A program made the translations under genes and the position numbers. The notes beneath the pieces are model-generated. The model had not been told where the DNA came from, did not search any database, and saw nothing but the letters and a program-made list of their open reading frames with translations. Below are positions 26,203-34,640 of a stretch of 64,000 nucleotides of DNA, piece after piece. The DNA is taken from contig NZ_CP120983.1 of NCBI RefSeq assembly GCF_030719215.1, forward strand, positions 248,001 through 312,000. Direction: 5' to 3'. Source of the DNA: Streptomyces sp. Alt3 (lineage in GTDB: Bacteria; Actinomycetota; Actinomycetes; Streptomycetales; Streptomycetaceae). How positions within the stretch are numbered: the first letter of the stretch is position 1; every line of letters starts with the position of its first letter.

Positions 26203-26610
26203 TCAGGAGTCGGCGGCCTGCTCGTCGGCGAGCTGTCGGGCCCGGTCGATCTCGGCCATGTTCTCCTCGGCCCACCGGCGGACCGCGGCCAGCGGAGCGT
26301 CCAGCGACAGGCCGAGCTCGGTCATCCCGTAGAACACACGCGGGGGCACGGTGGGTTCCACGCGGCGGCTGACGAGACCGTCACGGGCCAGTTCCCGCAA
26401 CGTGACCGACAGCATCTTCTGCGAGACGCCGGCCATGCGCCGCTGCAGTTCGGCGAAGCGCACCTCGTCCGGCGCCGCCTCCGCCAGCACCTTGACTGCC
26501 ATCGACGTCCACTTGCCACCGACCCGGTCGAGGAGGCGCCGCGTCGGGCACTCCGGATCGAACAGGTCACCGCGTGTGCCCTTGGGCGTACGCGCTGTCG
26601 GAGGGGTCAC
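26203..26610 (-). CDS. HxlR-family transcriptional regulator
   Basis: A 135-residue MarR-like winged-helix regulator of the HxlR/YybR group. The N-terminal CPTRRLLDRVGGKWTSMAVKVL (about residues 21-42, shown in part) carries the conserved Cys that senses electrophiles or oxidants in several members, and RMAGVSQKMLSVTLRELARDGLVSR is the DNA-binding helix region. GTG 26610 is the start. It is divergent from an alpha/beta hydrolase; the 98-base gap between them contains an inverted repeat, so HxlR probably controls both. Confidence 0.88.
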   Translation of the reverse strand: MTPPTARTPKGTRGDLFDPECPTRRLLDRVGGKWTSMAVKVLAEAAPDEVRFAELQRRMAGVSQKMLSVTLRELARDGLVSRRVEPTVPPRVFYGMTELGLSLDAPLAAVRRWAEENMAEIDRARQLADEQAADS

Positions 26611-26655
26611 CTGAAGCTCACCACCTGAGGGAAAAGTGCGGTCTTGGCCGCTTCA

Positions 26656-26694
26656 GGTTACTTACCTATCGTTTTGTTGTCACCATTGGTAACC
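26656..26694. promoter_or_regulatory. Possible HxlR operator
   Basis: GGTTAC (26656-26661) and GTAACC (26689-26694) form an inverted repeat with centres about 33 bp apart, around an AT-rich promoter-like core, between the divergent HxlR and hydrolase genes. Confidence 0.4.
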
Positions 26695-26708
26695 ATGAAA
26701 GGCATCTC

Positions 26709-27578
26709 ATGCCCGTCCCTTCATCCCCCGGCTCCGCAGGTCCGACGCCGGAGGTAGAGCTTCGCCGCGTCAGGGTGAACGGCATCGATCTCGACGTGGC
26801 GACCGCCGGCCGGGGGCCCGCCGTGCTCCTGGTCCACGGTTTCCCGCACACCTGGCGGCTGTGGACCCGTGTCATGGGCGACCTGGCCGAACGGCACCGG
26901 GTGATCGCCCCCGACCTTCGGGGTCTCGGTGCCAGCTCTCGTGCTGCGGACGGCTACGACGGTGAGACCGTCGCCCAGGACCTGCTGGCCCTCCTGGACG
27001 CGCTCGGCGAGACGTCGGCGGACGTGATCGCCATCGACCTCGGCACCCCGCCCGCATTCCTCATGGCCATGCGCAGTCCCGCGCGGGTCCGTCGCCTCGT
27101 CCTGATGGAGTCGCTCCTGGGCACGCTGCCCGGCGCCGGCGAGTTCCTCGCGGGAGGGCCGCCGTGGTGGTTCGGCCTCCACTCGGTTCCGGGCCTCGCG
27201 GAGGCCGTGCTGCCGGGCAACGAGGCGGCCTACATCGACTGGTTCCTCGACGCGGGCACCCTGGGCCGGGGGGTCGGGGCGGGTGAACGGGACGCCTTCG
27301 TCAGCGCGTACAACGGCTCCGAGGCCCTGCGCTGCGCGTTCGAGTACTACCGCGCCATGCCCGAGACCGCCGGGCAGATCCAGCGGGCGGTGGAGTCGGC
27401 CCGGCTGCGGGTGCCCACCCTGACCGTCGGAGCCCACCCTGTGGGGAGGGCTCTCGAACAGCAGTTGCGGCCGCACGCCGACGACCTGACCGGTCATGTC
27501 ATCGAGGACTGCGGCCACATCATCCCGCTGCACCGGCCCGAGGCGCTCCTCGGACTGGTGCGCCCGTTCCTCGCTTGA
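26709..27578 (+). CDS. Alpha/beta hydrolase, epoxide hydrolase/haloalkane dehalogenase-like
   Basis: A 289-residue alpha/beta hydrolase. LLVHGFPHTWRLWTRVMGDL (about residues 38-57) and RVIAPDLRGLGASS (about 62-75) are typical of the epoxide hydrolase/dehalogenase branch. The nucleophile elbow reads IAIDLGTPPA (about 101-110), with Asp in place of the lipase Ser, consistent with that branch, although the usual GHD is AID. A late DCGHIIPLHRPE gives the His. ATG 26709 fits a divergent promoter. Regulation by the adjacent HxlR repressor is likely, suggesting response to a reactive small molecule. Confidence 0.8.
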   Translation: MPVPSSPGSAGPTPEVELRRVRVNGIDLDVATAGRGPAVLLVHGFPHTWRLWTRVMGDLAERHRVIAPDLRGLGASSRAADGYDGETVAQDLLALLDALGETSADVIAIDLGTPPAFLMAMRSPARVRRLVLMESLLGTLPGAGEFLAGGPPWWFGLHSVPGLAEAVLPGNEAAYIDWFLDAGTLGRGVGAGERDAFVSAYNGSEALRCAFEYYRAMPETAGQIQRAVESARLRVPTLTVGAHPVGRALEQQLRPHADDLTGHVIEDCGHIIPLHRPEALLGLVRPFLA

Positions 27579-27618
27579 GGCCTGCGGCGGAGCAAGTGCC
27601 GGCGACGGCGGGCCGTCC

Positions 27619-28602
27619 TCAGGACAGGCCGCCCGCTCCCCGCACAGGGCCGCTGGTCGTCCCCATACCTTCTGCCGCCCGCTCCGTCTCGACCTCGGCC
27701 ACCCGGGCAAGCAGCTCGTCCCGCCCGATGGCATCGGTGCGGGACGAGGGCACGGTGCAGGCGTAGGCACCGGCCACCGTCCCGTGCAGAGCGCAGCGCC
27801 GGGGGTCCTCGCCGTTGAGCAGGCCGAGGACGAACCCGGAGGCGAAGGCGTCGCCGGCGCCGTTGGAGTCCACCACCGGGGCGGGCGGAGTCACGGCCGC
27901 TGTGTGCGTCAGCTCGTCGTCGTACAGCAGGTACGAACCGTCGGCGCCCGCGGTCGCGACGACGATCCGGGCCCTGCCCCGTCCGGCGATGTCCCGCATG
28001 GTGCGCTCGGGGTCGGTCAGTGCGGTGGTGGAGAGGAACACGATGTCCGCCTGAAGGGCGAACGCCTCGTGGTAGGTGTCGACACCGTCCCAGTCGTGCA
28101 GATCGGTGGAGACGGTCACGCCGGCCTCGCGCAGCACCGGGAGCGTGAAGGCGCACGGCTGTGTGATGACGACGTGCGCGTGGCGGCTGGCCGCGACGAG
28201 CCGGCGGACGGTCGACTCGTCGAACCGGTCCGAGTCGTGCCCGCGGGAGGCGTCGTACAGGGACAGCCGCCGCCCGTCCGGACCGACGAGATTGACGGCG
28301 CGCTTCGTGCCCCTCGACTGCGGAGCCTCGGTGAGGGGGATGCCCCGGTCGCGGTGCAGGGCGCGGACAAGGTCCCCTTCGTGGTCGTCGCCGATCATGT
28401 CGAGGTGGTGGGTACGCAGGCCGAGGGCGTGCAGCCCGAGAGCGACGAAGTCCCCGCTCTGTCCTGCGCGGGTCTCGATGCCGGGCCGGATCATGTAGCT
28501 GTCGGCGTACGGGAGCGGCAGTTCGGGAACGTGGACGATGGTGTCGACGCCGGCGCCGCCCAGGACGAGCACGTCGGTCTGCTGGTGCATGGAGGTGTTC
28601 AT
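27619..28602 (-). CDS. PfkB-family carbohydrate kinase
   Basis: A 327-residue ribokinase-fold kinase. The N-terminal VLVLGGAGVDTIVHVPELP and TRAGQSGDFVALGLHALGL blocks bind the sugar, and the C-terminal DSNGAGDAFASGFVLGLLNG (about residues 247-266) is the PfkB signature 2, with the catalytic Asp in GAGD. It should phosphorylate a sugar or nucleoside; the substrate is not indicated. ATG 28602 has GAGAGG immediately before it at short spacing. A 13-bp tandem repeat lies directly upstream in its leader or promoter. Confidence 0.87.
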   Translation of the reverse strand: MNTSMHQQTDVLVLGGAGVDTIVHVPELPLPYADSYMIRPGIETRAGQSGDFVALGLHALGLRTHHLDMIGDDHEGDLVRALHRDRGIPLTEAPQSRGTKRAVNLVGPDGRRLSLYDASRGHDSDRFDESTVRRLVAASRHAHVVITQPCAFTLPVLREAGVTVSTDLHDWDGVDTYHEAFALQADIVFLSTTALTDPERTMRDIAGRGRARIVVATAGADGSYLLYDDELTHTAAVTPPAPVVDSNGAGDAFASGFVLGLLNGEDPRRCALHGTVAGAYACTVPSSRTDAIGRDELLARVAEVETERAAEGMGTTSGPVRGAGGLS

Positions 28603-28608
28603 GCCTCT

Positions 28609-28686
28609 CGGTTCGGCTCTCCGGTTCAGCTCTGTGGTTCAACTCTTCGGTTCAGCTGTTCGGTTCGGCTCTTCGGTTCTGCCCTT
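28609..28686. repeat. 13-bp tandem repeat, six copies
   Basis: Six degenerate, gap-free copies of a 13-mer near CGGTTCAGCTCTT: 28609-28621, 28622-28634, 28635-28647, 28648-28660, 28661-28673 and 28674-28686. They start seven bases upstream of the PfkB kinase start codon and fill the gap towards the alpha-amylase stop at 28786. Confidence 0.9.
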
Positions 28687-28785
28687 CGTGCCGGTGTTCC
28701 CGGCCCCGTGGGCCGGTCCGCCCGCGACGCGCAGGACAAAGTGTGCGTCGTCCTGCGCGTCGCGGGTCCGTGGTCCGTGGCCGGT

Positions 28786-30165
28786 TCAGCCCGTCCGGGC
28801 TCCGGTGTGCAGTGCCAGGGCCCCGCGGGCAGGCACCGCCGCCTGGACGGTTCCGTCGTCGCCGACCGTGACGGTGTTGCCGTCGCAGTCGTCCGGCGAG
28901 GCCGCGGCGACGTTGCAGTAGGTTCCGCCGGGCAGGGAGGTCGTGAAGGTCTCGGCCAGTGCTCCGTCGCCGTTGTTGACGGCGACGAATCCCTTGTCGC
29001 CGCGGCCGAAGGCGATCGCGCTGCCGCCGTTGTCCCACCAGTCGGTCAGCTCGGCCGGACCCACCTCGTTACGGAAGCCGACCATGCCGGTCACCGCCTG
29101 CTCGGCGTGTATGTCCGTCCAGCCGTCGGCGCCGCTCGGCGGACCCGCGTCCTTGTCCGACCACTCGTATCCCGAGTACACGTTCGGCGAGCCGTACGGC
29201 GAGGCGAGCATGAAGACGTTGGCGAGGAGGTAGGTGGCGCCGTCCTTGTAGGTCAGCGTCGAACCGTTGCGTTCGGTGTCCCAGTTGTCGACGAACGTAC
29301 GCGCCGAGGCGCTGCTCAGTTTGCCGTCGGCGACGGACTTGAGCTGGGCGATGTCACCTCCCTGGAAGGCACTCTTGAGGTGGCCTCCGTAGCGGAACTC
29401 GTCGACGTCCCCGATTCCGGCGTACTCCTCCGGCTGCACGGCTTCGCCGCCCCCGTGGATGACCTCCGAGACCCAGAATCCCGGGTCGCTCATCTTCCCC
29501 CTGACGGCGGCGACATCGTCGGCGGACATGTGCTTGGCGGCGTCGACGCGGAAGCCGTCGACGCCCGTGGACCGCAGGTCGTCGAGGTAGGCGGCGATGG
29601 TCGACCGGACCTCTTCCTTGCCCGTGTCCAGGTCGGAGAGCCCCACCAGTTCACAGTTCTGCACGTCGTCGCGGTTCGTGTAGTCCTTGATGTCGGTGCG
29701 GCAGGTGTGGAAGTCCGCGTCCTCGAAGTACCCGGGGTAGCCGTACTTCGTGTAGGCCGTCCCGCCCGTACCCGTCCCCGACCCGGCGGCCATGTGGTTG
29801 ATGACGGCGTCGGCGATGACCTTGACGCCTGCGGCGTGACAGGTCTCCACCATGGCGGCGAAGGCGTCGCGGTCGCCCAGACGGCCCGCGATCCGGTAGC
29901 TGACCGGCTGGTACGAGGTCCACCACTGGTCGCCCTGGATGTGCTCGGCGGCGGGTGACACCTGCACGTAGCCGTAGCCGGCGGGGCCCAGCCTGCTGGT
30001 GCAGGCGGACGCGACGTCCGCGTACGGCCTCTCGAACATGGTGACGGTGACGGTCTTCGCGCCGGGCGGTGTCGCCTGCGACTGCCAGGGGGCGAGGGTC
30101 GTGAGACCGGCGACGGTGAGGGCTCCGGCCAGCGTTCCGCCGATGAGGCGGAATCGGTACTGCAT
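28786..30165 (-). CDS. Secreted alpha-amylase (GH13)
   Basis: A 459-residue secreted alpha-amylase. A signal peptide spans about residues 1-31 (cut near SQATPP). Conserved GH13 regions are DAVINHMA (region I, about 120), GFRVDAAKH with the nucleophile Asp (about 204), SEVIHGG with the acid Glu (about 231) and FVDNWDTER with the third Asp (about 294). The length fits the catalytic domain without a starch-binding module. The ATG at 30165 has AAGGAG seven bases upstream. CTTGCAG-type direct repeats upstream match the control region described for Streptomyces amylases under MalR/Reg1 repression. The hydrolysed substrate is starch or maltodextrin outside the cell. Confidence 0.95.
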   Translation of the reverse strand: MQYRFRLIGGTLAGALTVAGLTTLAPWQSQATPPGAKTVTVTMFERPYADVASACTSRLGPAGYGYVQVSPAAEHIQGDQWWTSYQPVSYRIAGRLGDRDAFAAMVETCHAAGVKVIADAVINHMAAGSGTGTGGTAYTKYGYPGYFEDADFHTCRTDIKDYTNRDDVQNCELVGLSDLDTGKEEVRSTIAAYLDDLRSTGVDGFRVDAAKHMSADDVAAVRGKMSDPGFWVSEVIHGGGEAVQPEEYAGIGDVDEFRYGGHLKSAFQGGDIAQLKSVADGKLSSASARTFVDNWDTERNGSTLTYKDGATYLLANVFMLASPYGSPNVYSGYEWSDKDAGPPSGADGWTDIHAEQAVTGMVGFRNEVGPAELTDWWDNGGSAIAFGRGDKGFVAVNNGDGALAETFTTSLPGGTYCNVAAASPDDCDGNTVTVGDDGTVQAAVPARGALALHTGARTG

Positions 30166-30270
30166 GTGCGGCTCCTTCGACGACAGGGCACTGCTGTGCC
30201 CTCGAAGACAGCCACGCGCCAGGCTGTCGTGGGGGGAACTTCTGGGAGCCTGCCGCTCCCCCTGCGCGGT

Positions 30271-30311
30271 CGTCAAGGACTTCTGCAAGCTCTTTCAGAT
30301 TCTTGCGCAAG
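30271..30311 (-). promoter_or_regulatory. MalR/Reg1-like direct repeats upstream of alpha-amylase
   Basis: On the minus strand CTTGCGCAAG (30311-30302), CTTGCAG (30289-30283) and CTTGACG (30277-30271) lie about 22 and 12 bases apart, 106-146 bases before the amylase start. CTTGCAG direct repeats are known operator elements in Streptomyces alpha-amylase promoters. Confidence 0.6.
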
Positions 30312-30378
30312 GTGATGCGTCGTCACCGATACGGTGTCGGCGGCCAGTCGGCGGAATCAGCCGCAGGGCCGCCGCGGA

Positions 30379-31137
30379 TCAGCAGACCGGCGGCAGGAGC
30401 CCTGCGGCGGCCCGCAACGCCGCTGCGTGGCGGTCGAGTTCGGGCGCGCCGCCCCGGTCGGCCGGCATGGACGCCATAAGGGCGAGCCGGTCACGCCAGC
30501 TGTTTCCGGCGAGAGGCACGGCGACCGTGTTCATCCCCGGCACCGACTCGCCGGCACTGTCGGCGCGGCCGAGGGCACGGATACCGGCCAGTTCGGAGAG
30601 CAGTGCCGAACGGGAGACCAGGGTGAGGCCGGTGACACCGGGCAGCCGCTCCTCCGGGTAGAGCGCGCAGACCTGTTCGGTGGTCAGCCGGGCGAGCAGC
30701 ACCTTGCCCGCCGAGGTGGCGTGCGCGGGGTGTGCGCGGCCGGCCTCCAGAACGGCGCGCACGGCGTGCGGGGACTCCCTGCCGTCCGTGATGATCACCT
30801 GGTCGCCGATGAGCGCGGCGGTGCTGACGGTCTCTCCGGTGGCGTCGGCCGCCGCGTCCAGGACGACCTGCAGGCGGGCCCTGATCTCGGGTCCATAACC
30901 GGCCGGGCGGCCCAGCGTGACCAGTTCGGGCCCTGCGGAGTAGCCCCTGCCCGAGCCGTCCCGGGTGGCGAAGCCCCGCGACTCCAGGGTGCTGAGCACG
31001 CGGTGCGCGGTGGAACGGGCCACGTCCAGCTCCCTGGCGGCGTCGGTGACCGACAGGGTGTCGTGGGTGAGGAAGAGGCGCATCAGGCGCAGCCCGGTGT
31101 CCAACGACTCGATGATGTAGTTCTTGGGGTCGGCCAC
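30379..31137 (-). CDS. IclR-family transcriptional regulator
   Basis: A 252-residue regulator. Residues about 8-65 form the winged helix (SLDTGLRLMRLFLTHDTLSV, ELDVARSTAHRVLSTLESRGFA), and residues about 75-245 the GAF-like effector domain with HAVRAVLEAGRAHPAHATSAGKVLLA, a conserved IclR block. GTG 31137 has GGGAGGA six bases before it; longer upstream frames are shadows. It is adjacent to the alpha-amylase but separated from it by 213 bases with amylase-type operators, so its target may be elsewhere. Confidence 0.88.
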   Translation of the reverse strand: MADPKNYIIESLDTGLRLMRLFLTHDTLSVTDAARELDVARSTAHRVLSTLESRGFATRDGSGRGYSAGPELVTLGRPAGYGPEIRARLQVVLDAAADATGETVSTAALIGDQVIITDGRESPHAVRAVLEAGRAHPAHATSAGKVLLARLTTEQVCALYPEERLPGVTGLTLVSRSALLSELAGIRALGRADSAGESVPGMNTVAVPLAGNSWRDRLALMASMPADRGGAPELDRHAAALRAAAGLLPPVC

Positions 31138-31375
31138 GGGGTCCTCCCGGTCGTGTCTCCGGGGCGTGTTCCTGGTACGGCGCCCCGCACCCATGATTCC
31201 GGGTCGGCCGGACTGCGGAGCGACCGCCGTCCATGACGAGTCCGGTGCCGGCGCCCCGGGGCGGACTCGGCCGGCGCACCGGCGCGTGCGCGCGCGAAGC
31301 CGCCGAGCGGTGATGAACCCCGCTGCGTGGGACGGGTCTTGACCCGACATCAGCCGTACTGCTTGGATCACCCGC

Positions 31376-31459
31376 ATGAAGCGCTGCCAGGAGCTCACGC
31401 GTCGACGCCACGTCGATCTCGTGCGTACCGCCGGCGCTCTCTGTCTCTGCGCGGGCTGA
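31376..31459 (+). CDS. Cysteine-type leader peptide (27 codons)
   Basis: A 27-residue peptide beginning MKRCQELT, with RRHVDLVR in the middle and ending ALCLCAG. The RRHVDL-R and terminal SALC-C-like pattern is that of the short Cys-rich leader peptides seen in Streptomyces upstream of sulfur-metabolism and other genes. TTGACC (31338-31343), an 18-bp spacer and TTGGAT (31362-31367) place transcription start at the ATG, so it should be leaderless. The downstream gene is a secreted beta-propeller protein 256 bases away. Stalling at the Cys codons could regulate it; that is inference. Confidence 0.65.
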   Translation: MKRCQELTRRRHVDLVRTAGALCLCAG

Positions 31460-31715
31460 CACCGCGGACGGGTGCCCGGCACCCTCTGCCCGCACCGGCT
31501 CCCGCCCCCACGCGTGGTGAAGGTCCGGGCATGATCGGCCGGTGCCGTCTTCGGGCCCCGTCGCCTCCTCACGGCGCTGCTTCCACGCTGCTCGCGGCCC
31601 TGTCCCCGTCACCCGCGGCTGCTCGCCGGTGGGCCTGCGTACCTCGGATCGCGGGGTGGCCGGCCCCTCCACCCCTGCCCTCCTGGTACTCCCTGCCGGA
31701 AAGGACCGTCTCGCC
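31460..31715. other. Long leader between the Cys peptide and the beta-propeller gene
   Basis: A 256-base non-coding stretch. GGGTGCC/GGCACCC near 31470-31484 can form a tight hairpin shortly after the leader peptide stop, a plausible attenuator. I see no further gene. The part upstream of the leader peptide (31138-31375) holds its promoter and nothing else I recognise. Confidence 0.4.
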
Positions 31716-33183
31716 GTGCCCATCCTCTCCTCCGCTCCCCGCCGGGCCACCCGCTGGAGGCCCGTCGGCGCGCTGCTGGCGGCCTTCGTCATCGGCTGCG
31801 CCAGGCTCGGCCTCGGCCGTCTCCCCCGCGTCCTTCGGCCCGACGCCTCCGCACAATCCGTACGCCGGTCCCGACGGCACCGCCACCATGCACGGCGACA
31901 CCGGCTCCTCCGACACCACCCCACTGGCCGGGCCCGGTGCCGGCACCCTGTCGTCCTCACGCACCGCACTGGCCTCGGCCTGCCCGACCGTCCTCGTCGG
32001 GGCCGACGGCTATCCCGTCGCCCTGTGCACACCGATCTTCGGCCAGGTGCCCACGGTCCATCTGCTCGATCCGGACGACGGGTCGTCCCTGACCACGTTG
32101 CAACTCACCAAGGGCTCGCTGCTGGGTGGGGTCTACGCCTACATCGACCACCAGGACCGGCTGGTCGTCGCGGACGGAAGCCGCAGTCTGCTCCGGGTCG
32201 GGCACCACCGGGACGGAGAGGGCCGCTGGAGCCTGACGGTGGACCGGAGCCTGTCGCTGGCCTCCGTCATACCCGAGGGCGACGCGGTCACGGGTCTCGC
32301 ACCCGACTGGGACGGCCGTGTCTGGTTCGCCACCGGCGGCGGCGTGGTCGGCACGGCCGACGACACCACGGGCACGGTGAAGGCCCTCACGCTGCCTGCC
32401 GGCGAGCGGGTCGCCAACAGTATTTCCACGGCGCCGGAGGGGACGGCCGTCACCACCACCCACGCCACCTACCTCCTGGGCTCGCGGGACGGTGCGCCGA
32501 AGATCCTCTGGCGCAAGGCGTACGACCGCGGCTCGGCCCGCAAGCCCGGTCTGCTGAGCTGGGGCAGCGGATCCACGCCCACGTTCTTCGGTCCGGCCGA
32601 GGGCACCGAGTACGTCGCCGTCGTCGACAACGCCGACAGGGCCGCCAACCTGAAGGTGTACCGCACGGCCGACGGCTCGGACGTCTGCTCGGTACCGGTC
32701 CTCGCGGCGGCGAACGGTCCCGGCAGCGAGAACTCCCCGGTGGGTGTCGGCCGCAGCGTCTTCGTCGCGGGCACCTACGGCTACCCCTACCCCGCAGTCC
32801 CCGAGGGTGCCGGAGACAGCGTCCCGGCCTCCGCGGACTTCGCCGGCGGCCTGTCCCGGGTGGATGTACGGGCGGACGGCTCGGGGTGCTCGCTCGTGTG
32901 GGACAACGCCCTGCGCTCGGCGGCCGTTCCGAAGCTGTCGACGGCGGACGGGCTGCTCCACACCGTGGTGCGCGATCCGCTGATCCCAGGCACCAGGGGA
33001 ACGAGCCTCCTCGACCCCTTTCGCTATGTGCAGATCGACCCGGCCGACGGACGGGTCACCCGCTCGGCGAAGGTCGGGGTGGGGTCGCTGTACGACACGC
33101 TCCAGATGGCGGGCACCGTCGCACCGGACGGCGCCTACCTCCAGGGGACCGTGACGGGGGTGCTGCGCATCACCGCGCGGTGA
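31716..33183 (+). pseudogene. Secreted beta-propeller-like protein, frameshifted in the signal peptide
   Basis: GTG 31716, with GGAAAGGA upstream, opens a signal peptide (PRRATRWRPVGALLAAFVIG), but from about 31794 that frame turns to Arg-rich nonsense. One base on, the other frame gives AAPGSASAVSPASF, an ideal signal-peptide end, and then about 460 residues of mature protein to the stop at 33183. So one extra base (or a two-base loss) breaks the gene, by real mutation or sequencing error. The mature part has repeated strand blocks (VHLLDPDDGSSL, LVVADGSRSLLRVGHH, VWFATGGGVVGTADD, VYRTADGSDVCSVPVL) typical of a six- to eight-bladed propeller. No enzyme motif is seen and the function is unknown. 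Confidence 0.75.
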
Positions 33184-33227
33184 GTGTGCCGTGGCGGGCA
33201 GGGGGCCACTGCCCGCCACGGCACACT
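33183..33227. terminator. Strong hairpin terminator
   Basis: A perfect 19-bp inverted repeat (33183-33201 with 33209-33227) and a 7-nt loop, overlapping the end of the beta-propeller gene's stop codon region. Confidence 0.85.
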
Positions 33228-33355
33228 CGGCCGCTCCTCCCCACGTGTTTCACCGAAGGAACGTCCAGCCGCGGCGGCGGTGGTGAGGACCGCCGGAAGC
33301 GGCCGGTGCTGATCCGCAGTGTGTGCTCCGTGGGCGTCGAACCCCGGATCGGCGT

Positions 33356-33820
33356 TCAGGCGGGGGGCGGGTTGCCGTGGTTGACGATCCCGTAGGCGGA
33401 CACGAGGTCGGTGTGCTCGGCGTCGGCGCGCGCGTCGGCGGGGCCGACCGAGTGGAAGAGGCCTTCGATGGCCCCGGGGTTGTTGATGACGAGGACTTCT
33501 GCGGTCGGTGTGATGGTCTGGAAGGTGTGGGGGACCAGTCGCGACACGTAGACGTAGGCGCCCGGTTCGGCGTCGTGCACCTCGCACGCGTCGAGTGAGG
33601 TCGATCCGACCCAGAAGCGGACGCGGCCGGAGAGGACCACCCAGCTCTCGTCCTCCCGGCTGTGGGTGTGCAGTGGGGGCGCGTCCTCGCGGCCCACGGT
33701 CAGTCGCATGACGCTGACCGCTCCACCAGTCTCGCCGTTGGTCGCCACCTGCTCGATGACGTTGTCGTAGTAGCGGAAGTCCTGGCCGTCGCCTGGGTTG
33801 CGTACGAGGGCGATGCTCAT
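33356..33820 (-). CDS. Cupin-domain protein
   Basis: A 154-residue single-domain cupin. PLHTHSREDESWVVLSGRVRFWVG (about residues 49-72, shown in part) is cupin motif 1 with metal-binding His-x-His and Glu, and PGAYVYVSRLVPHTFQTI (about 88-105) is motif 2 with the third His. It resembles quercetinase/dimethylsulfoniopropionate-type small cupins, but no substrate can be assigned. It is followed upstream by a VOC-family gene on the same strand, 106 bases away. Confidence 0.85.
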   Translation of the reverse strand: MSIALVRNPGDGQDFRYYDNVIEQVATNGETGGAVSVMRLTVGREDAPPLHTHSREDESWVVLSGRVRFWVGSTSLDACEVHDAEPGAYVYVSRLVPHTFQTITPTAEVLVINNPGAIEGLFHSVGPADARADAEHTDLVSAYGIVNHGNPPPA

Positions 33821-33926
33821 GTCTCTGCCTCCTCACGACACGGTCCCCACTCGGGGTGACCGGTTCGTCGAAGTCGGTGTGATGGGTGCGGGGAGTCGTC
33901 CGTCGAGGGTGCTCGCGGGGCCGGCC

Positions 33927-34307
33927 TCAGAGGGTGATGCAGAACGGGTGTCCGGCCGGGTCCAGCAGGATGCGGCGCCGTTCGGGCAGCGGTTGCGGGT
34001 CGGCCACGACGGCCCCCAGGGCGACGAGCCGGGCCTGGGCCGCGTCCAGGTCGTCCACGCCCAGTTCGAGATGAGCCTGCTTCTGCACGGAGGAGTGCGG
34101 CCAGGTGGGGGCCTGGTAGTCGTCCAGACGGTAGAAGCCCAGCCCGGGTGAACCCTCGCGGCTCAGGAATACGAAACCGTCGGTGGAGATGGTGATGGGC
34201 AGGCCGAGTGCCTCGCTGTAGAAGTGCGCGAGTCCGGCGGGATCGGGGCAGTCCAGGGTGACGCCCAGGTAGCGGATCGCGGGGTGGGGCGGGACGTGGG
34301 AAGACAT
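33927..34307 (-). CDS. VOC (glyoxalase/bleomycin-resistance) family protein
   Basis: A 126-residue vicinal-oxygen-chelate protein with the paired beta-alpha-beta-beta-beta modules: YLGVTLDCPDPAGLAHFYSEALGLP (about residues 13-37, shown in part) and HLELGVDDLDAAQARLVALGA (about 77-97), ending RRILLDPAGHPFCITL. His79 and a late Glu/His could form the metal site. Such proteins act in small-molecule detoxification or as antibiotic binders. The substrate is unknown. Confidence 0.87.
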   Translation of the reverse strand: MSSHVPPHPAIRYLGVTLDCPDPAGLAHFYSEALGLPITISTDGFVFLSREGSPGLGFYRLDDYQAPTWPHSSVQKQAHLELGVDDLDAAQARLVALGAVVADPQPLPERRRILLDPAGHPFCITL

Positions 34308-34640
34308 CGGAACTCCCGGTGGTGAGGTGAGGTCGGGCCGCGCTGACCGGGGACGGTCAACGAGTCGCCCCCGAAAGGAACGGTGGCGGCCCGGCTGCGG
34401 GCAGGCGTCATCACCGGAGCCGGTGACGGCGAGTGTGCCGAGGGTGCGGTGTAAGGGTTTGCCGATGCGGGCAGCGGGCGCCCTCGTGCGCTGCCGGGCC
34501 GGGACGCTGCCCCTGGTTGTCGCTGCGGGGCGTCGGGGCCCGCAAGGGGCTGCGCGCCCAGTCAGGAGACGGAGCGTCGCCGGGTACGGCGGTTGATGTC
34601 GTCGGAGCCGTCGGTTGTCACGGCAGGCTCCGGTGCTTCG
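34308..34640. other. Intergenic region, nothing recognised
   Basis: 333 bases between the VOC gene and the TetR gene, both on the minus strand. It must hold the VOC promoter, but I see no convincing gene, repeat or operator in it. Confidence 0.4.

Noticed and set aside
28603..28690. The 13-bp repeats considered as a CRISPR array
   Set aside because: The units are contiguous without spacers, too short, and no cas gene is present.
29270..29300. Trp instead of the common His in FVDNHD of the alpha-amylase
   Set aside because: The catalytic Asp is kept, and from memory other Streptomyces alpha-amylases also have NWDTER, so I do not treat it as novel.
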